Assembly (NCBI GenBank): GCA_963924555.1 | Contig: OZ004582.1 | Span: 1,674,001 to 1,738,000 of the forward strand | Direction: 5' to 3' | Source: Crambe crambe | Lineage: Eukaryota > Porifera > Demospongiae > Poecilosclerida > Crambeidae | DNA length: 64,000 nt | Shown here: positions 54,048-63,978 of the stretch, in pieces | Numbering within the stretch: the stretch's first letter is position 1 | How the letters are laid out: every line of letters begins with the position of its first letter | The notes under the pieces: model-generated | What the model was told of the DNA's origin: nothing | The model's input: the letters and a program-made list of their open reading frames with translations, nothing else | Databases searched by the model: none | Position numbers and translations under genes: made by a program

Positions 54048-55080
54048 TTAAAGACATGTGGAAGTCACTAGCTCAGGTATATAACACCTGGCACATACAA
54101 ATATGACAGAATTTGAGGTGTATCTGCCACTCCTGATGATTATGATGACTAATTGTATAATTAGGATACAGTTACTGTCTTGTAGAAATGAATTTAAATG
54201 TGCAAGAGTTCTAATTTCATCATCAGTCCCCCAAATCCCATCTTGGTCCATGTTAGTGCTCCTTAAATAATCACTAACATAAACCGGGTCAAGCACATTT
54301 CGCATGTGGTCTATAATCCTTTCACGGACTTCTCTGTAGTGAGAACCAATTACCATCTCCTTGAATTGATTTATAAGAAGCAGGACGTGTTAGGGCTAAA
54401 TTGGGGCCACCTGGGCTCACACCATTTGGACCATATAATGGCAAGCCTAGTAAATTACAAGCTTCCAACTGCCACTCTGAGTCAACAGAGTGAAACCTTA
54501 GATCATTCCATACCTCAGTGTTCCAACCAGTTTGGTGTCGAGTTTGGAGGCTTTAGAGTGGATCCCACTACATCATAATGGCCAGATGGGTGAAACAGGT
54601 ATATGGACTTTGCGCTCACATCTACAGTTATTCGTCTGTCAACATTATTTGGTCCATATCTGTCCCAGTTGTTGGATTCTGTAGAATAAGAGAAAACACA
54701 TGTTTTAGACAGATGTGTGAAACACAATGTCTGACCCCCAAGATTGAGCCATTTTACTTCTGTGCAAGTACTCGTCAATACTCTGGCAAGTATTGAAATC
54801 AGTATGACTCTTAATGTGTCCTAGGATGAGGTGGGGAATACTTCTCATGTGTTGCACTATTCTAGTACGAATGGCGTGATGCTGGTCTTCATTCCAAGTC
54901 ACCACCAGAGAGAGGGCTCGGAACATGCAATTTCCATCGCCCATAACACGACCACATCTCTTTCTTGATTGTGGCTCCACATCACACATGCCAGTAAGCC
55001 TTCTTTTTCTGGAGACACATGCAGTTGGAGTTTGGTAAAGAGGGAGATCTTTTCTAAACAATTGCCTCAACCTGTTTACT
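54048..55080 (-). pseudogene. OTU-type cysteine peptidase region of the Helitron, in pieces
   Basis: The first block (55070-54705) contains GRVMGDGNCMFRALSLVVTW, the OTU catalytic Asp/Cys motif (GDGNC). After a one-base shift, SYSTESNNWDRYGPNNVD to SIYLFHPSGHYDVVGS (54700-54530) supplies the catalytic His (GHYDVV). A second OTU-like block, GSHYREVRERIIDHMRNVLD to DQDGIWGTDDEIRTLAHL (54356-54190), follows, and GDGN is followed by W instead of C just upstream (about 54370). OTU peptidases are deubiquitinating-type enzymes and are carried by a subset of animal Helitrons. The order Rep-helicase-OTU on one strand supports this origin. Frameshifts and the missing Cys in the second unit indicate decay. 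Confidence 0.75.
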
Positions 55081-55100
55081 TCTGCAACACTATTTTTTGC

Positions 55101-57290
55101 TTACCCGAATAGATTGTGCATATAGGCCATCCCATCTGCAAATACCTTGTCTGACAGATCTACGAAGGCACAGTTTAATGACAGGCCCTGGCATTTATAT
55201 ATGGTAACCCCATAGGCCAAGATTAAAGGAAATTGGGTACGGGACACATAATAATTCTTAAGTACTATGAACTTTCCTTTCACTTTTCAATATCACAGGC
55301 GCTGTCTAAATGGTCAAATTTGATTGAAACTCTTTCTGGAAATATGCCAAGTATGGTCCCAATGGCACCATTCACTAAGCCTATTTTTACATTTATATTG
55401 CGCCTGAGCATTACACGGGCACCGATGGCCAACTTGAGGACAGCTTCCAACCCTGCAGTGTTGTTGCAGTTCAAGTTGTTTGGCTGCCTTTTGGTGCCAT
55501 TTAGCGGTGCTCCATGTCTCGTCTACGTCATCAATCCATGGTATGACATGCACCTCAGACTGTAACTTTCCGAGCATTTGCTCATTGAGCAGATCGCATT
55601 GTTTTCTTGTTGGGAAGAGGCACACAGGATTTTCCCCCAGTTCGATTAGTTGTACTAGCTTTTGAACTACTGGAATATTAATAATACGCTCTTTCAGAAC
55701 TGTAAGAATCTCTTCTGTGAGAGTACCACATCTCACTTTACCTAAAATATCAGAGAACTGACCGTCTTTTTTCTGTCTTTCATTAATTGTGAGCTCATCA
55801 TAATGGACACAGTCTTTCCAGATATTTATTGATCCAATGCATCCTAACTTGTGGACAATGGCAGCCCTACTCATTTTTTTCAAACACAGGGTTGCCATTG
55901 ACTGGTTGGAGTTGGAGTAAGTCCCCAACAAAGAGGACATTCTTTCCTCCAAACCAAAGATTTCTTGCATTCTCATGTGCACATAGGTCAAGTTTAGACT
56001 TGACACCATGGACACTTCATCAATGAGGGAACGAAGTGTTGTTTTCATCACTTTCTGAGCATCCAGCTTCCTTGCCCTCATGTTCGATAGGTAACTGGAA
56101 CAGCCTGTGTATCACACCTCCAACATTGAACGCAGCCAAGCCAGTGGGTGCAGTGATAGCACACTTCAAACCCTCTGACGTCCATAAGCTGTCAACTAAT
56201 GCCTTTATGGCCTCTATTAGAAAAGACTTGCCAGTACCACCGACACCACTGACAAACATTGTAAAGGGCTTATGGTCTGTTTCATGCCAGCTGTAATTGG
56301 CAACAAAGTCATGAAGGCAGATGTCCTCCAAGTCGCCAGGTCTTTGGGGGTAATAAGTGGATAGGAAATTATGAGTGAATATGTTTTCATTCTCTGGATC
56401 TTCCGATTCCATTTTTAATAGCTGGGCATGTATTTTTACCCTACGCTGCCTTTTGTGAGGCATGCGAACATCGACCCATTGAATGGTAACAGACTTCTCG
56501 TAGAGGTGGTCTCCACTCAAGTGGTCAGCTGCTTCATGCATCCCACATTCACGAGACTTTAAGAACATGCGGCCAATTCGAAAGAGTTTGCTACACAGGC
56601 TCTTGTCATCTGTGATGCCCTCATACTGCTCTTGCAGGTGACATGCTCATATTTTGTAACGTATCCACTGACTTAAGTGGATACAACCATGTCCCTGTCA
56701 CCCACAAATTGTATATCCATGTTTGCCCCCCAGTTCAGAAGAAGCAAGGGATTGTAATCATTAAAACCCTTACTTCGCTAGGTCCTCGTGCAATTTCATA
56801 CAATTTTTTACAGCTTGAATCGACATCGTTTATAATGGCAGTTTCTCTCTCTGGACGTGGAAATCCAAATTTGCATGTCGTTATGAATACTGACCCACGC
56901 AATAATTGCTGCACTTGTGCAACTGGTACCTTGTAACCATGTGGTGCAGTTCAGGATTGTTTTCCTTGTCAGGAATGTGGCAAGTGATTCTTTCCTGAAT
57001 CCAGGACAGCACCACATCTGATAGTGTGGCGCTCCACGTGCCTGGTACTCTTTTTTCCAGTAAAAGTGCTCTACTGGACCTAGGACTTCACCCTTGCAGA
57101 GTTTATTAATGCTGTATTTGTCTGGAACATTGTTGACAATTCTTAAATACTCAGCTATGTCAGGTGACTCATATTCTGCACAGCTGAAGGTTAGGAATAG
57201 GCTTTGAGGCCCCAGTTCCCGTAACATGCACATTAATTCACCCCTCCTCCTGTACCAATACTGTTTTGTGCCACGAATGGACTGAAACAA
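55101..57290 (-). pseudogene. Helitron Rep/helicase, degenerate
   Basis: Minus-strand blocks in order. The Rep part (from about 57290): RGTKQYWYRRRGELMCMLRE, then PQSLFLTFSCAEYESPDIAE, GEVLGPVEHFYWKKEYQARG and APHYQMW, the region of the HUH nuclease. Then RECGMHEAADHLSGDHLYEK and RPGDLEDICLHDFVANY (56550-56300). The helicase follows: MFVSGVGGTGKSFLIEAIKA with Walker A, KCAITAPTGLAAFNVGG (56270-56100), LRSLIDEVSMVSSLNLTYVH with Walker B, LGARVMLRRNINVK-like sequence (about 55430), and YGVTIYKCQGLSLNCAFVDL (about 55210-55140), the superfamily-1 late motif. Several frameshifts and a deletion around 56580 separate the blocks, and the last motif is truncated at HNLFG-stop (55101). The 5' end is cut by kinase relic 3 on the other strand. 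Confidence 0.85.
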
Positions 57291-57900
57291 GAGGAGGAGC
57301 AGGAATAACACATTAAGAGAGAAAAGGAGAATGAGGAATGCAAGAAAGCGTAGGCAGCGAAGAAGGATATTGAAAGTGAATCAGAATCTCTAAAGAAAGA
57401 AATTCAGCATCAGCACAGCTTGACAAATGGCATGGAGAAAAAAGTTAACCTTTATAGGTGTATGTCAAGGAGGCTGGGAACATTGGCAGTGGGAATTGCA
57501 GCAAAGACGCCAGCTTATAATTCATGAAAAAATTGCTATCAATAGAAACTAAAACTCAGTTTCAATATCGAGATCAACCCTGCATTGCTTATTAATCTTA
57601 GCAATAAAGATGAAGAAATATTTGTTGGACGTGGGAGTTTTGCAGTGATAAAACTACAATTATTTAGAGGACTCAAAAGTGGCAGTGAAAGAATTACTAC
57701 CTAGAACATTATTGGCTGTTTTACACGAATCTTCTATTCTCCCATCCCTATGTTCCTTATTTATTTGGAGTGTGCACACATGAGCTTATAAAATTGTCAT
57801 GCAATTTGAAGGAATTGCCGATTGCAACCGTTAACACTTCAAGATGCATTAGTAGTTACAGTAGCATCAACTGGCCAAATATAATTATATTTTCAATTAA
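57290..57900 (+). pseudogene. Protein kinase relic 3 (N-lobe)
   Basis: Plus-strand sequence starts with a charged coiled-coil-like stretch (REKENEECKK, ESESLKKEIQHQH; 57310-57420). It then reads KDEEIFVGRGSFAVIKLQLF with a glycine-rich loop (57608-57670). After a one-base shift comes KVAVKELLPRTLLAVLHESS with the ATP-binding Lys, then HPYVPYLFGVCTHE and, shifted again, IVMQFEGI. This is the order and wording of a TKL-like kinase family common in sponges. The rest of the domain is missing or replaced by unrelated AT-rich sequence, and the frames change at least three times. Confidence 0.7.
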
Positions 57901-58404
57901 TGGAAGCACTGAGGTACTACTCCAAGGAAATCTATATAAATAGAACACATGGTGCATCATTAGGCTTACAGGGCCATCAGTATGGTACCACATAGCTACC
58001 ATGTAGAAAACAAAAATTTAGGGTATAAAAATCTCGAGATCATTTTTTATTGTATTTTGTGTTGGTGGATCAAAGGAGTGGTACTGTGCTATATCCTTCA
58101 TACACAATTGCACAAAGCACAACTGATCCAGCTATGCACCTGTTGCTAAATCAACTGTATCCACAGCTTTAGAGAATGCGTTGGGTTGTGTGGTTTCCAA
58201 ATAGTGACTAATCAAGACTCACGAATATTATTAAAATTGTAAAAATTGAAAAAAATTGATGAGGAGAAAGTTGCATCTCCTATAATGCAAGGTCCTATCA
58301 GAGCTATGTAGGGATGACTCGGACGGCCGCGCACACCGCCTATAGACTAATACAATAGTGAAATTCTAGTTCCCCCACTTAGACCTAACAAAAGCTACTG
58401 TGAA
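57901..58404. other. Stretch without a recognised gene
   Basis: AT-rich with no open frame of note. Confidence 0.4.
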
Positions 58405-59045
58405 TGATTATCCAGCCTACTAGAGCCTATTACGATGTGCAGACCAAGTTTCAGGACCAGGGAGCTTACCGTTTCAGAAATACGGCAAGCAGGTAAATCG
58501 CTGGATTCTTCTTCATCTCTATTATTATTATTCTTAGACAACCATATCTCTCGAACCACTCAAGCTACAGCTACGATTTCTGGATATATCCACTCCAAAT
58601 TCTACCAACTACGATCTTTTCTACTCAATCCTCGAAAGAGTCGATGACAAAGGAGGCACTACGGAGCACAGCACTCAACTAATTCAATTAGTGGAAGCCA
58701 TCTTTTCTATAATACGCATGCGCATGTAGATATCCAATTATTCGAAATTATAATATTACTCAGCTATCTCTACTAGCTAGCTAGCTCTAGATAATGATGG
58801 TAGACTGCTGCATCAACTCGGGGATTTAGATTCACCAATCCATCTACCGGTAGAATCTATTTCAGCATCTTCAACCTCCAAGTATAGCTCAACAATGACA
58901 CAGCACCTTGACTCGTGGGATGGTATGCTATTGGAGAACTATTTTTCTTTCATCTGTCCCTGCATACACATGGAAGAATGAACTCTATACATAGCTAAAA
59001 CCATAAAAGAGAGGAAATGGAAATGGGATCAATCTTTGTTCTGCA
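58405..59045 (-). repeat. Dispersed repeat R, copy 3 (most complete)
   Basis: Contains all blocks of copy 2 (58405-58712) and copy 1 (58730-59045, in reverse relative to 7021). It defines the repeat as at least 640 bases long. Read on the minus strand the order is ...AACAAAGATTGATC, TTTTAGCTATGTATAGAG, GAGCTATACTTGGAGG, CTAGCTAGC, GAATTAGTTGAGTGC, CCGTATTTCTGAAACGG. The last word is close to a palindrome. No clear protein. Confidence 0.8.
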
Positions 59046-59770
59046 TCAATTATAGTCATCATGATTGATTTGTCACCAGGTACAGCTCCTTTGTAAATCC
59101 ACCCATGCAAACTACAATAAATCAAATTAACATACCCTTCTGATGAATTTAGAATAAACAGACTAACCTGCAGCTGAGATGCCTTTATCCAAGCTACCCA
59201 ATGAACCACTACGAGTGGGGAATCGTCTACTAGCAGCATGAGTGAAGCACCATCCGATTTCGATAAGCCAGTGATGACTACATCACTTGTGCTTCCATCG
59301 TAAGCAGTTATATCACTGTCAGTGAAGTAATTCCTGTCCCATTGGGAGCTACCAAGGGAGATGTTACCAATAGGAGAATTTTCACAAGGAGAGATCCAGC
59401 CATCAGAAGACAAGCTGTCACCAGGAAGAGAATAATTGCCACTGGGAAGAGAGATGTAATTGGGAGACCCCCTTGAGCCACCAAGTTGGGAGACCCCCTG
59501 GAGCCACCAAGGGGAAAGCTGCCACTACGTGAGATATTGTAATCTGGAGAGATACCATCAACAGGAGATACGCTGCCACTAGGAGAGCCATTGACATCAG
59601 GTGAGACATGACTAACATTGTCACCTTGTGACACTGTGCAGCCATTAGTGACATTAGGTGATATATTGGAGCCAGATGAGCCGTTGACACCAGAAGAGAC
59701 ATTGGAGTGAGAAGAGCTATTGACAACATTAGGAGTGTTTGGAGGTGGCCGAGGAGGTACTTTCAAAATG
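59046..59770 (-). other. Serine/asparagine-rich open frame with candidate exons
   Basis: The minus-strand frame (59766-59308) starts MKVPPRPPPNTPNVVNSSSH and continues with irregular 7-9 residue repeats such as VNGSSGSNISP and SVSPVDGISP. This suggests a secreted or linker region. In another frame, HLRENYFTDSDITAYDGSTS-like sequence to VVVHWVAWIKASQLQ precedes a GTTAGT donor (about 59170). A further stretch, LHGWIYKGAVPGDKSIMM, follows an acceptor-like TTATTGTAG (about 59110) and ends exactly where repeat R begins. No domain is recognised. It may be a real multi-exon gene cut by the repeat. Confidence 0.35.
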
Positions 59771-60034
59771 CTACCAGAAGATTCTAAAACAAAGAAATAA
59801 TCATTTTGATATATCTATTTTTTTCTTTCTCTTATTGCAAGGCTTCTTGTTACGAGTCTCACCACCACTGGCTACGCTCTCAATAGGACTTTCAGGTGTG
59901 GATTCCTCAAACAAAGTGATTTCACCATCAGCTCTTCAAGCTCCTCCATCTTTTCTTTCACACCATTAAAATATCAAAGGTGCTCAATAATCACCTGCAA
60001 GGGGTAAGGGGGGATTTGTTGAATTGGGGGTTTC
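59771..60034. other. Short stretch without a recognised gene
   Basis: Nothing supported here beyond a possible continuation of the Penelope-like frame toward 59990. Confidence 0.3.
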
Positions 60035-60767
60035 TTACCACCTTTCTTTGTGGTCATCTGGGGGGTTTCTAAGGAGGAGAGCTTCTTCTTCTTCCTTTCC
60101 TCCAGTTTTTCCTCCACTTTTTTGAGGTTTGCTGGTTGTTTTCTCCATCATGAGGAGGTGGCGGAGTCTGGGAGCATCTTCGTGGATATCTTCCAGCCTC
60201 CTATCCATGGCGTCTTGAATGGTTTTGAGTTCCAGGTGGAGACTTCCGTGTAAGTCTCTTTCTGCCTTGAGTCTGGTGTGCTTGAATCTAGTCTTAACGG
60301 AAGTCAGGTCTGCTAGGAGGGCATTGCATCTGGTTGGGATCTGGAGCCCTTTGGGGGTGTGTCCCCTTTCGATACAGGCAGAGATGAAGTTCAGGTGTGA
60401 TTGTATTTTTGTGAGGTTGCTGGATGTCTTTTTATATTTCTGTCTTAGGGCCAGGAGATTTTTGTCATCCATTACTTCTTCTTCTTCTTCTTCTTCATCA
60501 TCATCATGGACTTCATCGGCTGTTGCTGGTCTGTTGGTGGCTGAGGCAGTTCCCTCAGTCTCCATAGGATATTTCGATGTCTCCCAAAGGAAATTTTTCT
60601 GGAATGGTGGAAGAGTTCTCGGGTGTTACTCCCTGAGTGGCTAGTGCTGGGTTAGGGGTTGGGCTGGGTTGTCTGGAGCGTGTTTTGCTCCTAGTTGTAG
60701 TGCGGAGTACACCCACGCCTATCTGTGTCTGGTTCTGGTTTTGTTTCTTTTTCAGTGTCTTCGACAT
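60035..60767 (-). pseudogene. Penelope-like element N-terminal region (coiled, basic protein)
   Basis: The first frame (60767-60555) starts MSKTLKKKQNQNQTQIGVG and ends EISYGD-stop. The second frame (60565-60035) starts METEGTASATNR inside the last codons of the first, shifted by one base. It has an acidic poly-Glu run (GAA/TTC microsatellite) and then KKTSSNLTKIQSHLNFISAC followed by HTPKGLQIPTRCNALLADL. A block of the form HL.F...C...G..PKGL is one I associate with the N-terminus of Penelope-like elements. A second shift near 60080 continues as KLSSLETPQMTTKKGGKKPP. The reverse transcriptase and GIY-YIG parts are absent. Immediately upstream lies a hammerhead-like hairpin (60824-60858), as expected for the terminal repeat of such elements. 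Confidence 0.5.
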
Positions 60768-60823
60768 CTGGACAGACGAGAATGGAATTGTATAGATAGA
60801 AAAAAATTATTCAAAAAAGAGTT

Positions 60824-60858
60824 CCGACGTTTCGGACTTGAATTGTCCTTTATCAAGG
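60824..60858 (-). ncRNA. Hammerhead-ribozyme-like hairpin 1
   Basis: On the minus strand: CCTTGATAAAGGAC, a 7-base loop (AATTCAA), then GTCCGAAACGTCGG. GGAC pairs with GTCC as stem II, followed by the conserved GAAAC. The upstream core reads TTGATAA where the hammerhead consensus is CTGANGA, so two core positions differ. It lies directly upstream of the Penelope-like frame, where these elements carry hammerhead motifs. Self-cleavage activity is doubtful because of the two changes. Confidence 0.55.
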
Positions 60859-61279
60859 TCTGAATGTTCTATGTCTACACGTGGTGTGTTTTTATATCTA
60901 TCTATGTGAGTGTTTTGATTGGTCAGTCCTGGGAGGGATCTGATTGGTTGGCCATTCTCGTGATCGACTTAGCGTCCTGGCTTCGTCGATCTCTGTTGTG
61001 TCTCGGGTGGATTCTGGTTGATTCTGGTTGATTCTTTGGTTTCTTTGGAGTGTGGAGGTCCTGCATATGTAGTGGAGGTGTATGGAAGTGTGGAGGAAAG
61101 GGGGGAGAGAGTGCTAAGGGGTTGGTTTCCGTTTGTTTGTCAGTCTGGCTGAGTTTGGTGCTCATGTACAGTTACTGACAGTTGGTGTGTGCCCTGATTG
61201 TGGTGTCAGGGTGGATTCCACGTAAGTGCTGTCCAGTGTATGGTGCTGGACTAGCTTATGAGGTCTGTGTTTGGTGTGT
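60859..61279. other. G/T-rich Penelope-like terminal-repeat sequence
   Basis: Shares GTGTCTACACNTGGTGTG, TTTATATCTATCTA, GATTGGTCAGTCCT, TGATTGGTTGGCCATTCTCG and CAGGGTG.ATTCCACGT with 62755-63030. The two stretches are therefore copies of one element, each next to one of the hammerhead-like hairpins. No gene. Confidence 0.6.
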
Positions 61280-62230
61280 AGGTCTTCCCTTGTTTGGTTT
61301 TCGGACCTAGAACCAGCCTATGATTTGGCTAAGGCTATCGGTTTCCCTAAGGGTGTATTGAGGGGTTTGGTCCTTCTTACATGATGTTTGTTAGGACTGC
61401 TAGGTGTCCATTGTTTGGATTGCTAGGTGTATAGGGCCCTTTGTTTGGTTTTCGGACCTAGAACCAGCATATGTCTGTAAAGGTTTGGCTAAGGCCGCCA
61501 GAGAGGATGTGGTTATCCTTGGGGGTTTGTGTGGTAGTATTCTAACTGCTAGGGATCCATTATTCGGATTGCTAGGTGTATAGGGCCCTTTTGTTCGGTT
61601 TTCGGACCTAGAACCAGCATATGTCTGTGAGGGTTTGGCTAAGGCCACCAGAGAGGATGTGGTTATCCTTGGGGGTTTGTGTGGAAGTATTCTGACTGCT
61701 AGGGATCCGTTATTCGGATTGCTAGGTGTATAGGGCCCTTTTTGTTTGGTTTTCGGACCTAGAACCAGCATATGTCTGTAAGGGTTTGGCTAAGGCCGCT
61801 AGAGAGGATGTGGTCTGGGGTAGGCCCACGCCTGTCTTCTTCAGCTGGTTTTTTGGTCTGATGGCCTGTGACATCATTGGCTGGTAGTGGGAGAATGGCT
61901 GGTATTATATTATCGTTTCTCTAAGGATGTATTAGGGGGTTTATATGGTGAATTTCGGACTACTGGGTGTTTGTTATTCGGATTGCTAGGTGTATAGGGC
62001 CCCTGTTTGTTTGGTTTTCGGACCTAGAACCAGCAATGTAGGTAAGGGTTTGGCTAAGGCCACCAGAGAGGATGTGGTAATCTTTGGGGCTATATGTGGC
62101 AATATTCGGATTGCTAGGGATCCTTTATTCAGATTGCTAGGTGTATAGGGCCCTGTTTGTTTGGTTTTCGGACCTAGAACCAGCAATGTAGGTAAGGGTT
62201 TGGCTAAGGCCACCAGAGGGGATGTGGTTA
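61280..62230. repeat. 150-bp tandem array, part 1
   Basis: The anchor TTTTCGGACCTAGAACCAGC recurs at about 61299, 61450, 61600, 61751, 62016 and 62166, with spacings of 150-151 bases except one of 265 where Penelope-like sequence (61815-61910) intervenes. The minus strand is open over two or three units and reads GPYTPSNPNNGSLAVRILPH, but long open frames are expected from a repeat unit whose length is divisible by three, so I do not call a gene. Confidence 0.9.
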
Positions 62231-62708
62231 TCTTTGGGGCAATGTGTGTGTTTAAGTATTTTTTCTCTGACTCGCGTTTGCAGTTGTGTTACATTCTACG
62301 ATTACTTAATTGGTCCATCTTCATCACGTTCTCTGTCTTTGTCATCTTCATCTCAGGTTCCTTGCTTGAGGAGTCCGGTGGCTGCTGGCTGGTGGTGTGA
62401 GCTGGTTGTTTGTTTCGGTTCCATGTCTGGATACAGTAGATAGTCTAGATCTGGATCTTCATCCAGGGAAGTTGCTGGTGGTGCGCAGTCTGAATTCTTG
62501 GGCCTTACCCCCTGAAGGGCTAGTGCTGGGGCTGGGCTGGGGCTCGTGCTGGTCAGTTAGATCTGTGGGATCTACTTCTGGTCTGGGGTAGGCCCATGCC
62601 TGTCTTCTTTGGCTGGTTTTTTGGTCTGATGGCCTGTGACATCGTTGGCTGGTAGTGGGAGAATGGCTGGTATTATATTATTGATAGATAAAAGTTTATT
62701 GAATAGAA
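62231..62708 (-). pseudogene. Second Penelope-like 5' region remnant
   Basis: 62500-62700 resembles 60625-60790: CCCTGA.(G/T)GGCTAGTGCTGGG, then (T/C)GCCTGTCT or CGCCTATCTG, in the same order relative to the downstream hairpin. The open frame is more decayed than the first copy. 61800-61915 is a further partial copy (TGGTCTGGGGTAGGCCCA and GGCTGGTATTATATTAT are shared exactly with 62580-62680). Confidence 0.5.
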
Positions 62709-62742
62709 CCGACGTTTCGGACGTTAGCGTCCTTTATCAAGG
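62709..62742 (-). ncRNA. Hammerhead-ribozyme-like hairpin 2
   Basis: On the minus strand: CCTTGATAAAGGACG, a short loop, then CGTCCGAAACGTCGG. The core is identical to hairpin 1, but the stem II end and loop differ. The extra G-C pair shows that the stem is kept while sequence changes, in agreement with selection on structure at some time. The same two departures from the hammerhead consensus are present. Confidence 0.55.
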
Positions 62743-63100
62743 TCTAGAATGTTCTGTGTCTACACATGGTGTGCTTTTATATCTATCTAAATGGTTGTTC
62801 TGATTGGTCAGTCCTCTGATTGGTTGGCCATTCTCGTGATCGACGTAGCATCCGGGTGGGCGTGGCTTCGTCGATCTCTGTTGTGTCACGGGTGGATTTT
62901 GTCAATTGTTGGTTGATTCTTTGATTTCTTTGGAGTGTGGAAGTCCTGCATGTGTGGTGGAGGTGTATGGGGGCAGTTTGTGTGTGGATGTCAGCCCTGA
63001 TTGTGGTGTCAGGGTGCATTCCACGTAGGTGCTGTCCAGTGTGTGGTGCTGGACTAGCTTATGGGGTCTGTCTTTGGCGTGTGGGCCTTCCTTGTTTGGT
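62743..63100. other. G/T-rich Penelope-like terminal-repeat sequence, copy 2
   Basis: Copy of 60859-61279 (see there). No gene is supported on either strand. Confidence 0.6.
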
Positions 63101-63978
63101 TTTTGGACCTGGAGTTGGCCTAGGGTTTGGTTAAGGCCACCCAAGGGGTGTGATTTCTCTAAGGATGTATTAGGGGGTTTGGTCCGTACCATATGGTGAT
63201 TTTCGGACTACTGGGTGTTTGTTATTCGGATTGCTAGGTGTATAGGGCCCCTGTTTGTTTGGTTTTCGGACCTAGAACCAGCAATGTAGGTAAGGGTTTG
63301 GCTAAGGCCACCAGAGAGGATGTGGTAATCTTTGGGGCTATATGTGGCAATATTTGGATTGCTAGGGATCCTTTATTCAGATTGCTAGGTGTATAGGGCC
63401 CTGTTTGTTTGGTTTTCGGACCTAGAACCAGCAATGTAGGTAAGGGTTTGTGTGGTAGTATTTGGATTGCTAGGGATCCTTTATTCAGATTGCTAGGTGT
63501 ATGGGGTCCGTTTTGTTTTCGGACCTAGAACCAGCAATGTAGGTAAGGGTTTGGCTAAGGCCACCAGAGAGGATGTGGTAATCTTTGGGGCTAATGTGGC
63601 AATATTCGGACTGCTAGGGATCCTTTGGATGTGGTTGCTAGGGATCCTTTATTCAGATTGCTAGGTGTATGGGGTCCTTTTTGTTTGGTTTTCGGACCTA
63701 GAACCAGCAATGTAGGTAAGGGTTTGGCTAAGGCCACCAGAGAGGATGTGGTAATCTTTGGGGCTATATGTGGCAATATTCGGACTGCTAGGGATCCTTT
63801 ATTCATATTGCTAGGTGTATAGGGCCCTGTTTGTTTGGTTTTCGGACCCAGCAATGTAGGTAAGGGTTTGGCTAAGGCCACCGTGGCAGTATTTGGACTG
63901 CTAGGGATCCTTTATCCAGATTGCTAGGTGTATAAGGTCCTTTTTGTTTTGTTTTCAGACCTAGAACCAGCAAATTGT
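63101..63978. repeat. 150-bp tandem array, part 2
   Basis: The anchor TTTTCGGACCTAGAACCAGC (or close variants) recurs at about 63111, 63264, 63414, 63517, 63690, 63840 and 63954. Spacings of 150 alternate with shortened units of 103 and 114 that carry internal deletions. The left part includes the words ATTTCTCTAAGGATGTATTA also present at 61915. Confidence 0.9.

Noticed and set aside
59308..59766. A transmembrane segment after the Ser/Asn-rich region (FPVAIILFLVTACLLMAG)
   Set aside because: The hydrophobic run arises after the repeat in the same frame but overlaps a better exon-like reading in another frame. I could not decide, so no membrane protein is called.
61400..63881. Long minus-strand open frames reading GPYTPSN...LAVRILPH repeats
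   Set aside because: The 150-bp unit is divisible by three and lacks stops in one frame, so openness is expected by chance. No start context, splice sites or domain support a gene.
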